A stretch of DNA of 64,000 nt from an uncultured Prevotella sp. (GTDB taxonomy: Bacteria; Bacteroidota; Bacteroidia; Bacteroidales; Bacteroidaceae), in assembly GCA_937889855.1 (NCBI GenBank), contig CALBYK010000319.1, positions 62,001 to 126,000 of the forward strand. The letters are read 5' to 3'. The notes below the pieces were generated by a model. That model did not search any database, was not told where the DNA came from, and saw only the letters and a list, made by a program, of their open reading frames with translations. The translations under genes and the position numbers were made by a program. Shown here in pieces: positions 17,225-25,601 of this stretch. Position 1 is the stretch's first letter. Every line of letters starts with the position of its first letter.

Positions 17225-18367
17225 TACTAACTCCTATCAGGCGTGCGCGGCGCGAGGGCCGCGCGGTTGGCGGGGGCGGGTGCCCCCTCGGGACGGCTAT
17301 ATATTCTCACGGCCGCGGGGGGCGTACAACCGCCGTGCGGGTACCGACTTGCATGGATCGCTATCAGATATGCACGATACCGCATAGATCACACCATATG
17401 GCCGCACTATATGCATAGAACCGTTCATAAAATTAATCTTAATGAATTGGTTAGGCACCTAAACTCCATAGCTTGCACACAAACCGGCTGCGGTTTGACA
17501 TGGGGCGGCATGAACGCCTATAATCCGCACCGTCTGTAAGACCGCTAGTAGAAGGTGAGGTACCTAAACTATAGTTAAACTATTAACTAGTTATCACCAT
17601 AACCAAACATATGCTATCAATATGTAAGGACATATGCGGCGTGTCCTCCAGTACGCTCGTACGCCTATAGGGACACGCACCATAGCACCTAGGCCAAGAG
17701 CATAGGTTTCCCCTAATTATTGTCAAGACCATAGGGCGCTTCTCCATAGAACCACCATATGAAGAGCGTAGCCTATCCGCTAATAAAAAGCAAGCGTATA
17801 AGGGCAATTTCATAGAACCTGCACATACAAAGTGCGTAGCACGAACGCACCCCAAGAGCAAGCGCGTATAATGCGATTTCACAGAATCACCATAATGAAT
17901 AAGCCATAAGCCGCAATGCATAGTCACGATAGTCCAAGAGAAGACGGATAATCATAAATATGCATAATGAATATACAGATACGCTATTTAATGCATAATT
18001 GTACGCATATCATGCGGCGCTAGATACCTTAGCCGCATATTAGCCGTATGTGATCGCAGACGCAATGCATACGCTATGCACTTGCGACGCACGCACGACT
18101 CTGCTACTATTGGAGGTATCCGTATGGGTATCCAGGCGAACATACGTACGTAGGCGTAAGAGTCTGGGCGAACACATGTACGTAGACGTAAGAGCCTAGG
18201 CGAACATACGTTCGTGCGAACGAGATATGTGTGCGACGTATGGAGATATGGCCGCATGAGGATTCTCACGCTTGCAAGGCGCGAATGGGTGTATAAATGG
18301 ATTGTCACGAGGGCAAGCACACACGGGGACAAAGAGTTCCACTTGCCGCGTGGAGAATGAGGGTATC
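17225..18367. other. long non-coding region with degenerate direct repeats and palindromes
   Basis: No gene seen. Contents: TTAGGCACCTAA palindrome (17451-17462), AAACCGGCTGCGGTTT dyad near 17481, repeated CATATG words, and three diverged copies of a roughly 33-bp unit with a core like TAGAACCACCATAT (17740-17920) that also recurs at 27.15-27.29 kb. There is a perfect SOS-type box CGAACATACGTTCG at 18201-18214 with two half-matched copies at 18137 and 18169. A TATAAAT box at 18292 precedes the 18368 gene. Confidence 0.55.
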
Positions 18368-18883
18368 ATGGGTGAGTTCAAGTTTGACGAGAGCACGCGC
18401 AAGGCCTTGTTCAACTACTACTACAACGAGTTATACACGAGCAAGGCCAAGCGTGTTCCCACGTGTGAGACGTTCAAGGCGTTTTGCAAGTACGCTACCA
18501 CCTTGCCGCAGCTTGTGGATGCCGACGAGACTACTCTAGCTGCGCTGTTCAATGCCGCTCACGGACGTTCTGCGCTGTATGCGCCGCAAAGCGTTGAAGT
18601 TGGGCGCGAACGTGCATGCAATCGCCTTGTTGACCTCACGGAACAGGTGTACAACAACATAAATACCATTCTATGGGTAGGATTTAATCAGTTGAAGTCA
18701 TACAAGTATACGTATGATGACGGCAAGGGATATCCACTTTACTACCTCGATAGCGAAATCAACAAGACGTTGGGTGGGCTGAAACTGCTTGCAAGGCTAG
18801 GGATGGTTCACATGCACGAGAAGCACGTGAACGATGATCCAAACGCGCGCGTGTCCTATCGCGTGTTTAAGCGAATCAGATAG
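18368..18883 (+). CDS. hypothetical protein, possible winged-helix
   Basis: ATG 18368 chosen over upstream in-frame codons because GAGGGT sits 5 bases before it; 171 aa. Helical N-terminal part (FNYYYNELYTSKAKRVPTCE), and a C-terminal KTLGGLKLLARLGMVHMHEK segment ending in a beta-hairpin-like VSYRVFKRIR. That end resembles a recognition helix plus wing, so a DNA-binding role is possible but unproven. It ends at a strong terminator. Confidence 0.6.
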   Translation: MGEFKFDESTRKALFNYYYNELYTSKAKRVPTCETFKAFCKYATTLPQLVDADETTLAALFNAAHGRSALYAPQSVEVGRERACNRLVDLTEQVYNNINTILWVGFNQLKSYKYTYDDGKGYPLYYLDSEINKTLGGLKLLARLGMVHMHEKHVNDDPNARVSYRVFKRIR

Positions 18884-18895
18884 CCATTCGCTCAA

Positions 18896-18933
18896 AGCGT
18901 CCCGCCGCATGATCGGTGGGGCGCTATTTTTTT
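18896..18933 (+). terminator. intrinsic terminator
   Basis: GCGTCCCGCCG with loop and matching GGTGGGGCGC, then ATTTTTTT, directly after the 18368 gene. Confidence 0.75.
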
Positions 18934-19201
18934 AGGTTTTTCCTAATTTCCCGTTGACTATTGGAGCACGTTGATGATACAATGGAAGTGCTGTTCATTT
19001 TGATGTGTTCAAGGTGTGGATTTTCTCGCAAAAATGAAATTCTCGCCTTGTTGCAAACGAGCATGTGGTAAAATGGAAATGCTGTCAAAAATGAAAACCG
19101 AAAAACGAAATTCGCAAGGAAAAAAATGAATTTCTTGTGAAAAGGGGTTGCGCTGCAAATGAAAATGCTGTACAATTAGGTTGGGGGAGGATAGACCCGC
19201 A

Positions 19202-19299
19202 TGATAATAAATCATTATCATGAGAGAAGCGTTGGTATCAATGATAATAAATCATTATCGCACCTATTGGGATGGATTGTCCGATAATAAATTATTATC
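19202..19299. promoter_or_regulatory. three GATAAT...ATTATC dyads, Fur-box-like
   Basis: GATAATAAATCATTATC at 19203-19219 and 19243-19259, and GATAATAAATTATTATC at 19283-19299, spaced exactly 40 bp apart. The half-site matches that of Fur-family operators (GATAAT), with a shorter centre. Equal spacing near four helical turns would place bound dimers on one face. Binding factor unknown. Confidence 0.5.
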
Positions 19300-19339
19300 A
19301 CCTACAGCCCAAAAGCATAGTCGAACTGATGTTCGATTC

Positions 19340-19355
19340 TGTTTCACGTGAAACA
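19340..19355. promoter_or_regulatory. parS: parS site, exact 16/16 match
   Basis: TGTTTCACGTGAAACA, identical to the conserved bacterial chromosomal parS sequence bound by ParB/Spo0J. It lies between two SOS-type palindromes. See the parS cluster finding. Confidence 0.75.
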
Positions 19356-19412
19356 AAATAAGCCCGAACTGATGTTCGACCCTATCACGCAGAACATATG
19401 TTCGTCTCAAAA

Positions 19413-19428
19413 CGTTTCACGTGGAACA
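19413..19428. promoter_or_regulatory. parS-like site, 14/16
   Basis: CGTTTCACGTGGAACA; two changes from consensus, one at each outer part. Confidence 0.5.
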
Positions 19429-19627
19429 AAGTCAACCATGGTTAACTTAAAAAGGTACAGTATCCTAGCTTGATAATAGGTAATGGCAAAAACCATGTCA
19501 AGCCACAATCGCAAAAAACCATGGAAAAAATTTATTGTCCGTTAATAAAAAAAGTCCTTGCACGTGGCACCAAAGTATGAGATATTAAGTGTGCGAAGCG
19601 ATTACCCCAAGAGGAAAGGGAAACATC

Positions 19628-19942
19628 ATGTACCTTGTCGACTGTGCATGCGGTGGGGACGCCATGACCGTCCGTCCGCGTACCGTCAAGGACTGCGAGG
19701 ATGAGTTTCGCGCGTTCCGCAAGTTTGCGCCCGACTACCTCGCTGGACTTTACAACTACGTTCTCGTCCGTTCTCGCGAGGACTTGTTTCGCGTTCAGTC
19801 TGACATGAGCCTGCGGCTCGGCGATAGGTTCGCCGCGCTCTACGGGGGCAAGGCCATAGAATCGCGTACGCGCGTCTATCGCGTGCTGGACGATGGTAGG
19901 TTGTCATTGATGGAAAAGACTGAATCCATTCGGTTCTGCTAA
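19628..19942 (+). CDS. hypothetical protein (104 aa)
   Basis: ATG 19628 after AAGAGGAAAGGGAAACATC. The product begins MYLVDCACGGDAMTVRPRTV and is a small basic alpha/beta protein with RTRVYRVLDDGRLSLMEK as a C-terminal hairpin. GC-rich codons contrast with the AT-rich DNA just upstream. No family recognised. It runs into the promoter of the next small gene without a clear terminator. Confidence 0.6.
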   Translation: MYLVDCACGGDAMTVRPRTVKDCEDEFRAFRKFAPDYLAGLYNYVLVRSREDLFRVQSDMSLRLGDRFAALYGGKAIESRTRVYRVLDDGRLSLMEKTESIRFC

Positions 19943-20030
19943 AAAAGATCCTGAATCCCGTGCGGTTTTGCGCCGCGCGGGTGTATACTTTGGTCGCACC
20001 AAAGGAACCCCAAGAGAAACGAGACGCAAG

Positions 20031-20192
20031 ATGGCTTACACGGTCTATTTCACTGGTGAGTACGACCTCGACGACGAGGGCTATCCCTACACGCGCCGCA
20101 AGGAATTCGCAACCTATGACGAGGCGAAAGAGGCGCTTCTCGACTACAAGCGCGAGACCGGTAACATCGGAACGATGATCGAGCGTTCTTAG
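20031..20192 (+). CDS. small acidic protein (53 aa)
   Basis: ATG 20031 behind a TATACT box at 19983 and a GAAACGAGACGCAAG leader. The sequence MAYTVYFTGEYDLDDEGYPY then YDEAKEALLDYKRETGNIG is a compact alpha/beta peptide of the style seen in many phage early proteins. It is followed 7 bases later by a strong terminator, so it forms a one-gene unit. Function unknown. Confidence 0.6.
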   Translation: MAYTVYFTGEYDLDDEGYPYTRRKEFATYDEAKEALLDYKRETGNIGTMIERS

Positions 20193-20198
20193 CTCCAG

Positions 20199-20230
20199 CG
20201 CCCCACCACAAAAGGTGGGGCATTTTTTTT
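20199..20230 (+). terminator. intrinsic terminator
   Basis: GCCCCACC, 6-base loop, GGTGGGGC, then ATTTTTTTT. Confidence 0.8.
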
Positions 20231-20239
20231 AAAAAGTCG

Positions 20240-20365
20240 TTGACATGCCGCCACGATTGAGTATTATATTAAGTAACCGGTAGCGCAGCGCCCGTCAATA
20301 GCGGATACGCAAGGCAAAGAGGAACCGTTATTTATTTAGCTATAGTTCTGTACTTTAATAAAAAA
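20240..20365 (+). ncRNA. small-RNA-like cassette, family copy 1
   Basis: Promoter TTGACA (20240) with TATTAT/TATATT around 20262-20270, then a CCG-TCAATAG-CGG hairpin and the shared core GGCAAAGAGGAACCGTTATT, then an AGCTATAG remnant. No ORF with a start is present. Three relatives lie at 22302, 24976 and 26568, in each case in a gap between genes. Confidence 0.45.
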
Positions 20366-20390
20366 AACATTGATGAATATACGTCTGTGA

Positions 20391-20406
20391 TGTTTCACGT
20401 GAAACA
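20391..20406. promoter_or_regulatory. parS: parS site, exact 16/16 match
   Basis: TGTTTCACGTGAAACA. Second exact copy, 1051 bp from the first and 37 bp from a 15/16 copy. Confidence 0.75.
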
Positions 20407-20442
20407 ACGCGGCGGGTAATCGTTTACTCGCGTGGCGAATTT

Positions 20443-20458
20443 CGTTTCACGTGAAACA
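20443..20458. promoter_or_regulatory. parS: parS site, 15/16
   Basis: CGTTTCACGTGAAACA; only the first base differs. Next to it lies the perfect palindrome GGGTAATCGATTACCC (20474-20489) and a half copy at 20414. Confidence 0.65.
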
Positions 20459-20666
20459 ACGAGTGCATACGCTGGGTAATCGATTACCCCAAAAGAGCAT
20501 ACTATCCGCCATTCTAAGAGAATGCTACACTGGGCGCGGCGAAGCTGTCAAGTGGTTTGACGAAAAAAGCACAAAGAAATTTTTTGGCGATTCTCACGTC
20601 TGATCGCGGGGAGATCGTGCTACACTCGTCCCGCAAGCAACGCCCACAAAAGCAGGGGAGCATACA

Positions 20667-20837
20667 ATGCCCGTCCAAAACGTACCTATCATGCTCACGT
20701 TCTACGGCGTGCTAGCGCTTGTTGCCTACGTTGACCACGCGGGACGCAAGCGTGAGCGCCTCGAGCGCCGCGTAAGGCGTGCGGAGGTGCGTAGGCGTGC
20801 CGATTACGTGAGGGCACGCCTACGCCGCCTAGGGTAG
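20667..20837 (+). CDS. small membrane protein with basic tail (56 aa)
   Basis: ATG 20667 with GCAGGGGAGCATACA upstream; a TACACT box at 20621 lies behind it. One hydrophobic segment (PIMLTFYGVLALVAYV, residues 7-22) is followed by a strongly basic cytoplasmic tail rich in RRVRRAEVRRRAD repeats. It has the look of small phage membrane effectors or holin-like proteins, but no family is recognised. Confidence 0.6.
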   Translation: MPVQNVPIMLTFYGVLALVAYVDHAGRKRERLERRVRRAEVRRRADYVRARLRRLG

Positions 20838-21135
20838 CCGTGAGACCCCTCCAGACACGTTCTAAAGCGCCCTAAGACCTCGTGCGCGTAGGCGTGGGCG
20901 CAAAGCCAAGATAGGGCGTGAGAAGCGCCTGGGGGCGTCCAAAAGGTGGGGGGCTATTTTTTTACCTGTTGCCGCAAAAAAGTTGCGATTCTGGGTTGCA
21001 ACCCAAAAGAAGAAGAGTAATAATAATGGTGTGCGGTAGGTAGTTCCGTTAATGAATCTACAATTCTGTAGAGAAAAAAGTTAACCTAGACAAACTCGTG
21101 CGGCCAAAAGAAGTCAACCACTGTTGACTTTGACA
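20838..21135 (+). other. non-coding gap with hairpin and GTCAAC dyad
   Basis: A GC-rich foldback ends in a T-run at 20956 (probable terminator for 20667). AAGTCAACCACTGTTGACTT at 21111-21130 is a near-perfect 20-bp dyad of the GTTAACC/GTCAACC family. No gene seen. Confidence 0.5.
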
Positions 21136-21176
21136 AACAAAGCAGGGGATAGGTTGAACGCCTATCCCCCTGTTTC
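21136..21176 (-). terminator. intrinsic terminator, minus strand
   Basis: On the minus strand GGGGGATAGGCGTTC folds with GAACGCC-type arm ending CCTATCCCC and runs into TGCTTTGTTTG; it closes the 21183 gene. Confidence 0.6.
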
Positions 21177-21182
21177 TTTGGG

Positions 21183-21422
21183 CTACAGCGCCGCAAGCAT
21201 TCCGTCATAGTAGCAATTCCGCATTCCGTTCGCGATTATCTCGAGTGCGGACTCGTCCGTGACGTAGTCCGCGCAGTTGGCCACGCGCGGAACGATTGCG
21301 TCCAGCATTCGCGCCGTATCAGCGTCCAGTGGCTTGCGGTAGTCACGCGCGATGAAGTCGCGCGTGGCGTCCTGCTTCTCTGCGGTGGTGCGTGCGCTCT
21401 TAATGCGGTTGAGGTAGTTCAT
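21183..21422 (-). CDS. small hypothetical protein (79 aa)
   Basis: I prefer ATG 21422 (MNYLNRIKSARTTAEKQDAT), which has GGGACGA a few bases upstream, over the in-frame ATG at 21434, which has none. A TATACT box lies at about 21460 on the same strand. Helical, charged N-terminus and an acidic C-terminal half (DYVTDESALEIIANGMRNCY). Stand-alone unit with its own terminator. Function unknown. Confidence 0.55.
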   Translation of the reverse strand: MNYLNRIKSARTTAEKQDATRDFIARDYRKPLDADTARMLDAIVPRVANCADYVTDESALEIIANGMRNCYYDGMLAAL

Positions 21423-21912
21423 CGTTCGTCCCATCTGCTAGTGGCTTGCTTGCTGAAGCAAGTATACCATGGTGCGCCGTCATTCTGCGTGAGAATCTTT
21501 CGATTTATCCAAAGAAATTTAGCCGCAATATCAAGGTACGGAACCGTAGCCGAATAGATAACGCCTCGTTTGTTGTCCCTTGCTTCTCTGTTGGGGAAGC
21601 GCGACTAGCGACTAAGGACATATTACACCTATCCACGCCCACGTCTAGCGAGAATCGCAAAAAAGTTCAGTCGATTTTCTACGCTAGGAAATGATCTAGG
21701 GTGGGCGGAAAAGCGCAAAACCACGTGAGACACCACGAGAGCCGTTCTAAGGCCTTGTAAGCCCGCTACCCTAGCGCCTATGCGTTAGCGCCTATAGTGG
21801 GCGTGAGAAGCGCTTAGAATCGCTCAAAAAAAGTTTAGACTGACGCTTGCAAGCGCAGAGAAAGACGCCTATACTTTGCCTTGCAAGGCAAGCCCACCAA
21901 CAGAAACGGGGT
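21423..21912. other. non-coding gap with CTAAGG-type repeats
   Basis: No gene. The words TTCTAAGGC and GCGCCTATAGTGGGCG recur here (21745-21815) in an arrangement very like that at 26.45-26.55 kb, each time 60-100 bases upstream of a promoter. A promoter-like ACGCTTGC...TATACT (21843-21872) leads into the next gene. Confidence 0.4.
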
Positions 21913-21918
21913 ATGACG

Positions 21919-22254
21919 ATGAACGACACGAGAAAGCAGCTGGTGAGGATGTGCGAGTCTATCGCAGACGAGCTCGACCGCGTGAGTTGCTATGGCTTCA
22001 TGACGAAAGACGGAAACAGCTACTGGGACGATGCGCTGGACGTAGAGTACACACTCGACTGCAACGGCGATTACGTGGGCGTTGTGGTCACCGTGGCCGT
22101 GGGCGGCCCAACGATTGAGATAGACACCATGCGCGGCGAGGTGGTGGGCACGTGGGGCACCGACGAGGTGAGCGCAGGCTTCGACGGTGAGACCTGCGAT
22201 GCGATCTTTGATTACTGGGGCGATGTGCTGGAATGCATGCGCCCAACGCGCTAG
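21919..22254 (+). CDS. conserved small acidic protein, paralogue of the 46623 gene
   Basis: Start ATG 21919 chosen because ACGGGG lies 7 bases before it; ATG 21913 is too close to that site. 111 aa. The core VVVTVAVGGPTIEIDTMRGE then VVGTWGTDEV aligns with RIMVACGGPNIWVDTYNREV and HGYWGCDEV in the 46623-46976 protein, so the two are paralogues with one copy in each genome zone. This GGP-I-DT-WG pattern is widespread in small phage and plasmid proteins of unknown role. Terminator follows. Confidence 0.65.
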   Translation: MNDTRKQLVRMCESIADELDRVSCYGFMTKDGNSYWDDALDVEYTLDCNGDYVGVVVTVAVGGPTIEIDTMRGEVVGTWGTDEVSAGFDGETCDAIFDYWGDVLECMRPTR

Positions 22255-22260
22255 GCGAAT

Positions 22261-22291
22261 AGCCCCGTTCAAAAAGCGGGGCTATTTTTTT
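22261..22291 (+). terminator. intrinsic terminator
   Basis: AGCCCCG, loop, CGGGGCT, then ATTTTTTT. Confidence 0.8.
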
Positions 22292-22301
22292 AAAAAAGGT
22301 A

Positions 22302-22415
22302 TTGCGCCAAGAGAAGAAGAGCTGTAAGATGCTCTTAGTCGGTAGCCGAGGGAGCGCAAAGAGCGCCCTAGGGGCAAAGAGGAACCGTTATAACCATTGC
22401 TACAGGAACGCACCT
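22302..22415 (+). ncRNA. small-RNA-like cassette, family copy 2
   Basis: Promoter TTGCGC (22302), 17-base spacer, TAAGAT (22325). The transcript would carry the shared GGGGCAAAGAGGAACCGTTA core (22371-22390). The upstream hairpin differs from other copies. A second promoter (TTGCAT near 22458, TAATAT near 22480) follows and drives the 22556 gene. Confidence 0.4.
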
Positions 22416-22555
22416 GAAAAGAGGCAAAAAAAAGTAGTCCGTTATTAAAAATAGTTGTTGCATTGCCGCGTCAGACGAGTAATATAGTAGGTGAGCAAGG
22501 GGAGCGACCAACGGGGCAAGGTAGCCCACCCCCCTAGCAGAAATGGAGTCCCAAA

Positions 22556-22810
22556 ATGGAGTACACGCCCGAGTTCATCGCACAGGTTGACCGTAACGCC
22601 GCCCGCGAGTGCGCCCGTGCCATTGCCAAGATCGGCGAGAATCTTTACCTTGGTGAGACCTCACCCGCCTATAATATCATCGAGTCTCGTCTCGCCCTCG
22701 TGGCAAAGATGGTTGTGGACGCCACGCCCAGCTGGCTGGCGGGCACGGTGAGCGTGGACGAGTTCACCGACATGGTCATGGAGGAGTTCAAGAACGCAAT
22801 CACGTTCTAA
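22556..22810 (+). CDS. small acidic protein (84 aa)
   Basis: ATG 22556 preceded by GGAGTCCCAAA. Helical protein: MEYTPEFIAQVDRNAARECA at the start and VDEFTDMVMEEFKNAITF at the end, with no cysteine pairs or membrane segment. Own promoter 75-100 bases upstream and a GC-rich hairpin right after the stop, so a single-gene unit. Function unknown. Confidence 0.6.
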   Translation: MEYTPEFIAQVDRNAARECARAIAKIGENLYLGETSPAYNIIESRLALVAKMVVDATPSWLAGTVSVDEFTDMVMEEFKNAITF

Positions 22811-22818
22811 GAATCAGC

Positions 22819-22840
22819 GCCCCGCCCGCAAGGGCGGGGC
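22819..22840 (+). terminator. strong GC hairpin without T-run
   Basis: GCCCCGCCC-GCAA-GGGCGGGGC directly after the stop; the usual T-run is missing, so it may be a weak terminator or an mRNA end protector. Confidence 0.5.
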
Positions 22841-22947
22841 ACACCCCGCCGCCGAGAAACAGTCGTTGACGTGGCGGCGGGGAACGTCTAGAATCAAAAC
22901 CAGCCCGAGGGGACACGCTCCACGGGGACAACAGGAAAGGTACCACA

Positions 22948-23397
22948 ATGGAGAAGCTTACGCGCAAGCAGTTCGCAAAGGTAATCGACTACGCCGTCAT
23001 GCACAACGTCACGCTGGGCGATTCTGCCGAGAAGTTGTTCGGCGAGCGCTGCAACAACGCGGTGCTTGTAGCCGCTGCGAGGTTCTGCGAGGCCGCTTTT
23101 AAGTCAGTCCCCAAGAAGCCCACGGCGGATATGCGCTACAACGCCCAGATCACCGCCGAGCTGGTCGAGGAGGTCAACACGCGTGGCGTCGAGCTTATGG
23201 CAAGCGAGATAGCGGACATGTACACCGCGCCGCATGGTGAGCTTCTTAACCCGCGCAAGATAGGCCGTCTGCTTTGCGCAGCGGCGAACAACGGACTTGT
23301 TGCGAAGTCACCCGAGGGCTGGACTGTCGCGCACTTTGCCCCGCTCGGGTTCACCGACTGGAAAAAGAAGCCCGTCCGCGCCAAGCGCGCCAAGTAG
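22948..23397 (+). CDS. possible DNA-binding protein, paralogue of the 25602 gene
   Basis: 149 aa from ATG 22948 (AACAGGAAAGGTACCACA). It shares with the 25602 protein a central ELVEEVNTRGVELMASEIAD helix pair, an RKIGRLLCAAANNGLVAKSP winged-helix-like segment and the end FAPLGFTDWKKKP. The C-terminus is basic (VRAKRAK). The helix-turn-helix look suggests a regulator or nucleoid-type protein. Both copies have their own promoter and terminator in the accessory zone, implying duplication. Confidence 0.6.
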   Translation: MEKLTRKQFAKVIDYAVMHNVTLGDSAEKLFGERCNNAVLVAAARFCEAAFKSVPKKPTADMRYNAQITAELVEEVNTRGVELMASEIADMYTAPHGELLNPRKIGRLLCAAANNGLVAKSPEGWTVAHFAPLGFTDWKKKPVRAKRAK

Positions 23398-23401
23398 GCA
23401 C

Positions 23402-23440
23402 GTACCCCGCTCACCTCAAGTGGTGGGTGGGGTATTTTTT
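23402..23440 (+). terminator. intrinsic terminator
   Basis: TACCCCGCTCACC pairs with GGTGGGTGGGGTA, then TTTTTTTT. Confidence 0.75.
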
Positions 23441-24177
23441 TTGCTTTGTCTGTTGACTGTTGGATGCCGCCTATGGTAGAATGGAAGTGACGTACATTTT
23501 TTTATGTTTTTTTCGTGGGAGAGCAAAAAAGTGCTTGACAACGATTTTGCCATATCCTATTATTATTAAGCTGGAGGACTGTACATGCGGACACGAATTT
23601 TTTGTGCGGTCAAAGATTCTCGTACACAAAGAGCGTGGCATGTGCTACAATGGGAGTGCTGTGGATTTTCGAGTTAACCGTAGTGAACACTTTACCAGAT
23701 TAAAGTGTTAGCCCGAGTTGACTTGCGCCAAAAGTAGACCATGGTTAACTCGTGAGGTGCATTCCCCACCCTCCACGCCCTTAAGTGTAAAGGTTGGCTC
23801 CGCCAACGTCAAATCGGGGATTTTCGTTTGTGAAGATTTTCCACATATCGCCGCAAATGCATAGAAGTTTTTCTTGACTTGTCCAAGAGAAGGTGAATTG
23901 AACCACGTTCAACGCTTCTACCTGCGAGTTCGCGGCCAAGGCGAACCGTTTTGAACTAGTTCAAACTTTGATATTGCATAGGTTCAACGTTGTTCTGCAT
24001 AGATCGAACTAAGTTCAAGTTTGACAATCATAAGACGTTCACACGCAAAAAAAATTCGGAAAAATCGAAATTCCCGCGTGGAATGGCCGCGCAGTCTGCT
24101 AATGTATGCGTTGTGGCGCAAGGGAAGCGCCACGGGGAACGCGCTACCCCGCCACGAGCGCAGAAAAGAGACCAACC
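23441..24177 (+). other. non-coding region with three promoters and TTGAAC dyads
   Basis: Promoters at 23453 (TTGACT, TAGAAT), 23534 (TTGACA, 17-base spacer, TATTAT) and 23646 (TACAAT) fire into DNA with no convincing gene; a 76-codon frame from 23481 is doubtful. Dyads: AGACCATGGTTAACT near 23736, TTGAACCACGTTCAA (23898-23912), TTTGAACTAGTTCAAA (23950-23965), and near copies at 23981 and 24004. This is AT-rich DNA set between GC-rich genes. Confidence 0.5.
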
Positions 24178-24912
24178 ATGACCCGCAAGAAGATCATCGT
24201 ACTTGACACCGAGACAGCGCCCACCTACGCTAGCCCAAAGGTGAACCCGAATGCCATGCGCACCTATGACATCGGCTATATCGTCCGCGAGAAGGCCACG
24301 GGGCGCGTGCTTGAGCGCCGCTCGTTTGTCGTGGCGGAGGTCTTTTTTAACGTCGAGCTTATGCGAAACGCCTATTACGCTAACAAGCTGCCCATGTACC
24401 GCGAGGGCATACAGCGCGGCGAATGGGTCGTGGACACGTTCGCGCGCATTCGCGAGCAGCTTTTCGCCGATATCGCCGCCTACAACGTGCGCGAGGTCTG
24501 GGCTTACAATGCCATCTTTGACAGGTGCGCACTCAACGCCACGACGAACGCGCTTTCACGTGGAATGGTAAAGGACTATCTCGCCGGGTCTGGTGCCGAG
24601 TGGCGCGACATTTGGCGATTCGCCGATAACATCACGGGCAAGTGCGCCTATGGTGAGTGGGCTGTGGCGAACGGCTACCAGACGGACACTGGAACGCCGC
24701 AGACTGGAGCCGAGCACGTCACGCGGTATCTGTACGATGATGGGTTCATCGAGGCTCACACGGCGCTTGAGGACGTCATGATTGAGTCTAGAATTCTCAC
24801 CGAGTGCCTTACCTACCACGTCAAGCAGCCCACCACGTGCGGCTGCGGCTACCTTGCAGCCCAAAGATGGGCGAAGCGTCACGGCTACTACATCCGCAAG
24901 GTACGCAGGTAA
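24178..24912 (+). CDS. DnaQ-like 3'-5' exonuclease (DEDDh)
   Basis: 244 aa from ATG 24178. The three exonuclease motifs are present: Exo I VLDTETAP (residues about 8-15; Asp and Glu), Exo II VWAYNAIFDRCAL (Asn-x3-Asp, about 109-121), and Exo III AHTALEDVMIESR (His-x4-Asp, about 193-205), the DEDDh order. The C-terminal stretch CGCGYLAAQRWAKRHGYYI looks like an accessory region. It could proofread, trim DNA ends or degrade host nucleic acid. It is the only recognisable enzyme in the 16-33 kb zone. Followed by a strong terminator. Confidence 0.8.
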   Translation: MTRKKIIVLDTETAPTYASPKVNPNAMRTYDIGYIVREKATGRVLERRSFVVAEVFFNVELMRNAYYANKLPMYREGIQRGEWVVDTFARIREQLFADIAAYNVREVWAYNAIFDRCALNATTNALSRGMVKDYLAGSGAEWRDIWRFADNITGKCAYGEWAVANGYQTDTGTPQTGAEHVTRYLYDDGFIEAHTALEDVMIESRILTECLTYHVKQPTTCGCGYLAAQRWAKRHGYYIRKVRR

Positions 24913-24930
24913 GCGGAAAGTGGCGCTAAG

Positions 24931-24966
24931 ATCCCCTCAAGCAAAAAAACTTGAGGGGATTTTTCA
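24931..24966 (+). terminator. intrinsic terminator
   Basis: ATCCCCTCAAG, 7-base loop, CTTGAGGGGAT, then TTTTC. Confidence 0.8.
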
Positions 24967-24975
24967 TTTCTCGCC

Positions 24976-25092
24976 TTGCATTCGCCGCAAGTATGCTAAT
25001 CTATCCATAGTCGATGGTCGAGCGTTTACAATAGGGACGCAAGGGGCAAAGAGGAATCGTGATTTATTCAGCTACAGTAATGTAGCTTTTTT
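24976..25092 (+). ncRNA. small-RNA-like cassette, family copy 3, with terminator
   Basis: Weak promoter (TTGCAT, TAATCT), a GCGTT-TACAATAG-GGACGC hairpin, the shared GGGGCAAAGAGGAATCGTGA core, and a clear intrinsic terminator AGCTACAGTAATGTAGCT plus six Ts (25070-25091). This is the most complete copy: a transcript of about 85 nt that could also encode an 8-codon peptide from GTG. Confidence 0.5.
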
Positions 25093-25094
25093 AT

Positions 25095-25601
25095 TTAGGT
25101 ACCTAAGCGAACATACGTTCGTATATCCGTATGTATGTACCTGTGTAAAGTATAACGCGTTTCCAACAGGCGGTCAAGTGGAGATTGTATGGAGTTCACG
25201 AAATTTCCAAGAGAGGCGCATAATGAATAAAAGCGGGCATTGCGGCCTGGGGTCGAGTGTGCTACGTGCTCTCGCCGCAAGCTATCTACCTGCGGTTTCA
25301 CCACCTGCGCACGTTGTCAATCGTCAATCTGAAAAAACACAATGCATAGAATCTGGGCGCGTAATGAATGATCGCGGGTTGTCAACGGAAATTGCCGCTT
25401 GACTTTTGGAAAGTTTCGTTTTCCTAACCATTCGTTAGGCTGGCTCACAAAAATTCAGGTAAAAAAATCTCGATTGTCGCTTGCAAGCAGCGCCCCATGG
25501 GCGTATAGTACTTGTTGTCAGGCGGGGACGAGGAGAAGGGACGGCACTACCCCCGCCGCAAGTCACAAGGTTTCAGAATCCCTAAGTTAAGGAGTTAACT
25601 A
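25095..25601. other. non-coding gap with palindromes
   Basis: TTAGGTACCTAA (25095-25106) abuts a perfect SOS-type box CGAACATACGTTCG (25108-25121). The rest, to 25590, has no gene I can support; a promoter-like TTGCAAGC...TATAGT (25480-25509) leads to the 25602 gene. Confidence 0.5.

Larger units (their letters stand above)
18934..19627 (+). other. non-coding control region with orphan promoter, GATAAT dyads, SOS boxes and parS sites
   Basis: A promoter (TTGACT 18954, TACAAT 18978, 18-base spacer) fires into DNA with no real gene. Then come several AAAATGAAA words (19034-19165), three GATAATAAA/ATTATC dyads, three SOS-type palindromes (19322, 19365, 19391), two parS-like sites, and GTCAACCATGGTTAAC (19431-19446). 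A weak promoter (TTGCAC, GATATT) near 19558-19584 serves the next gene. Very AT-rich against its neighbours. Confidence 0.6.

Noticed and set aside
23481..23711. 76-codon frame starting ATGGAAGTGACG with several cysteines
   Set aside because: Its ATG overlaps a -10 box, so the start would not be transcribed from that promoter, and two further promoters lie inside the frame.
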